A program made the position numbers and the translations under genes. 64,000 nt of DNA, from assembly GCF_030848805.1 (NCBI RefSeq), contig NC_092361.1:6324001-6388000 (forward strand). Reading direction: 5' to 3'. Source of the DNA: Temnothorax longispinosus. Its lineage: Eukaryota; Arthropoda; Insecta; Hymenoptera; Formicidae. How positions within the stretch are numbered: position 1 is the first letter of the stretch; every line of letters starts with the position of its first letter. Below are positions 63,681 through 64,000 of the stretch, one piece after another. The notes beneath the pieces were generated by a model. The model was not told the DNA's origin and searched no databases. It worked only from the letters and a program-made list of their open reading frames with translations.

Positions 63681-64000
63681 CGAGTTTCCCCTTATAGTTG
63701 ACCGATAATTTGCTCTCTTGTTATTGCATTGAAGCTCTTGCTCTTTAACCGTTTATAATTTATAAAAAATGTATAAATATACGTTATATTTATTGAACAT
63801 GTTTATTGTCGTATATGTCTGACGTTTTGTTTATTGAACTTCTTTCAATAGTAATTCAATAGAAATAATATTGAATATTATTAAACTTCTATCATTGAAC
63901 TCGATTATAATGACTTTTGCTTTGGACTTGTTGCTGTCCAATAATTATATTTTTTTTTATTTAAAAAATGTAAACGTTAGATCCACAAATTAACTTTGTT
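63681..64000. other. AT-rich right end, no gene seen
   Basis: The CpG-rich island ends near 63.68 kb and gives way to AT-rich DNA with short repeats of TTTATTGAAC-like words. Nothing else seen. Confidence 0.7.

Overview
The window looks like animal nuclear DNA, most likely from an insect. Genes are split by introns of up to about 11 kb, exons end in ordinary GT/AG splice sites, and the proteins match animal families. The sequence is mostly AT-rich but full of CpG, with long CpG-rich islands over gene starts. That pattern fits Hymenoptera (ants, bees, wasps); this placement is an inference, as no marker gene settles it.

Two protein-coding genes can be read with confidence, both on the minus strand. 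(1) The 5' end of RB1CC1/FIP200 (Atg17-like autophagy scaffold): three coding exons at 16606-16673, 11432-11640 and 414-702 give the first ~188 residues; the rest lies off the left edge. A CpG-rich island (about 15.9-18.6 kb) covers its start. (2) A complete junctophilin gene: eleven coding exons from 58249 down to 30100, all with compatible splice phases, summing to 3018 nt (1005 residues). It has eight MORN motifs, a helical segment, a long Q/P/S-rich divergent region and a C-terminal membrane anchor. CpG-rich, repeat-rich DNA at about 58-63.7 kb probably holds its 5' UTR and promoter(s).

Layout from left to right: RB1CC1 exon 3 (0.4-0.7 kb); a 10.7-kb intron with a paired-hairpin element (5.23-5.31 kb) and weak plus-strand coding-like segments (1.06-1.41 and 8.2-8.95 kb); exon 2 (11.4-11.6 kb); intron 1; exon 1 and island (16.6-18.6 kb); an 11.5-kb stretch between the genes with a fresh 147-bp fold-back MITE (19.77-19.92 kb); junctophilin exons 11 and 10 (30.1-31.0 kb); an 8.8-kb intron with an extra, apparently coding, 171-nt exon (32559-32729); exons 9 to 3 (39.8-43.4 kb); an 11.3-kb intron with a possible small element (46.73-47.11 kb); exon 2 (54.7-54.9 kb) and exon 1 (57.9-58.2 kb); then repeat-rich 5' DNA.

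The most interesting signal is the extra junctophilin exon at 32559-32729. It has a strong acceptor and a good donor, is phase 0 at both ends and is a multiple of three, but carries one in-frame TGA that sits exactly in the loop of a perfect 6-bp inverted repeat. A coding-looking ATG segment follows. It could shut off the membrane anchor, start a short (133-residue) tail-anchored protein, or be recoded. The two main genes have no evident functional link beyond adjacency and shared orientation.
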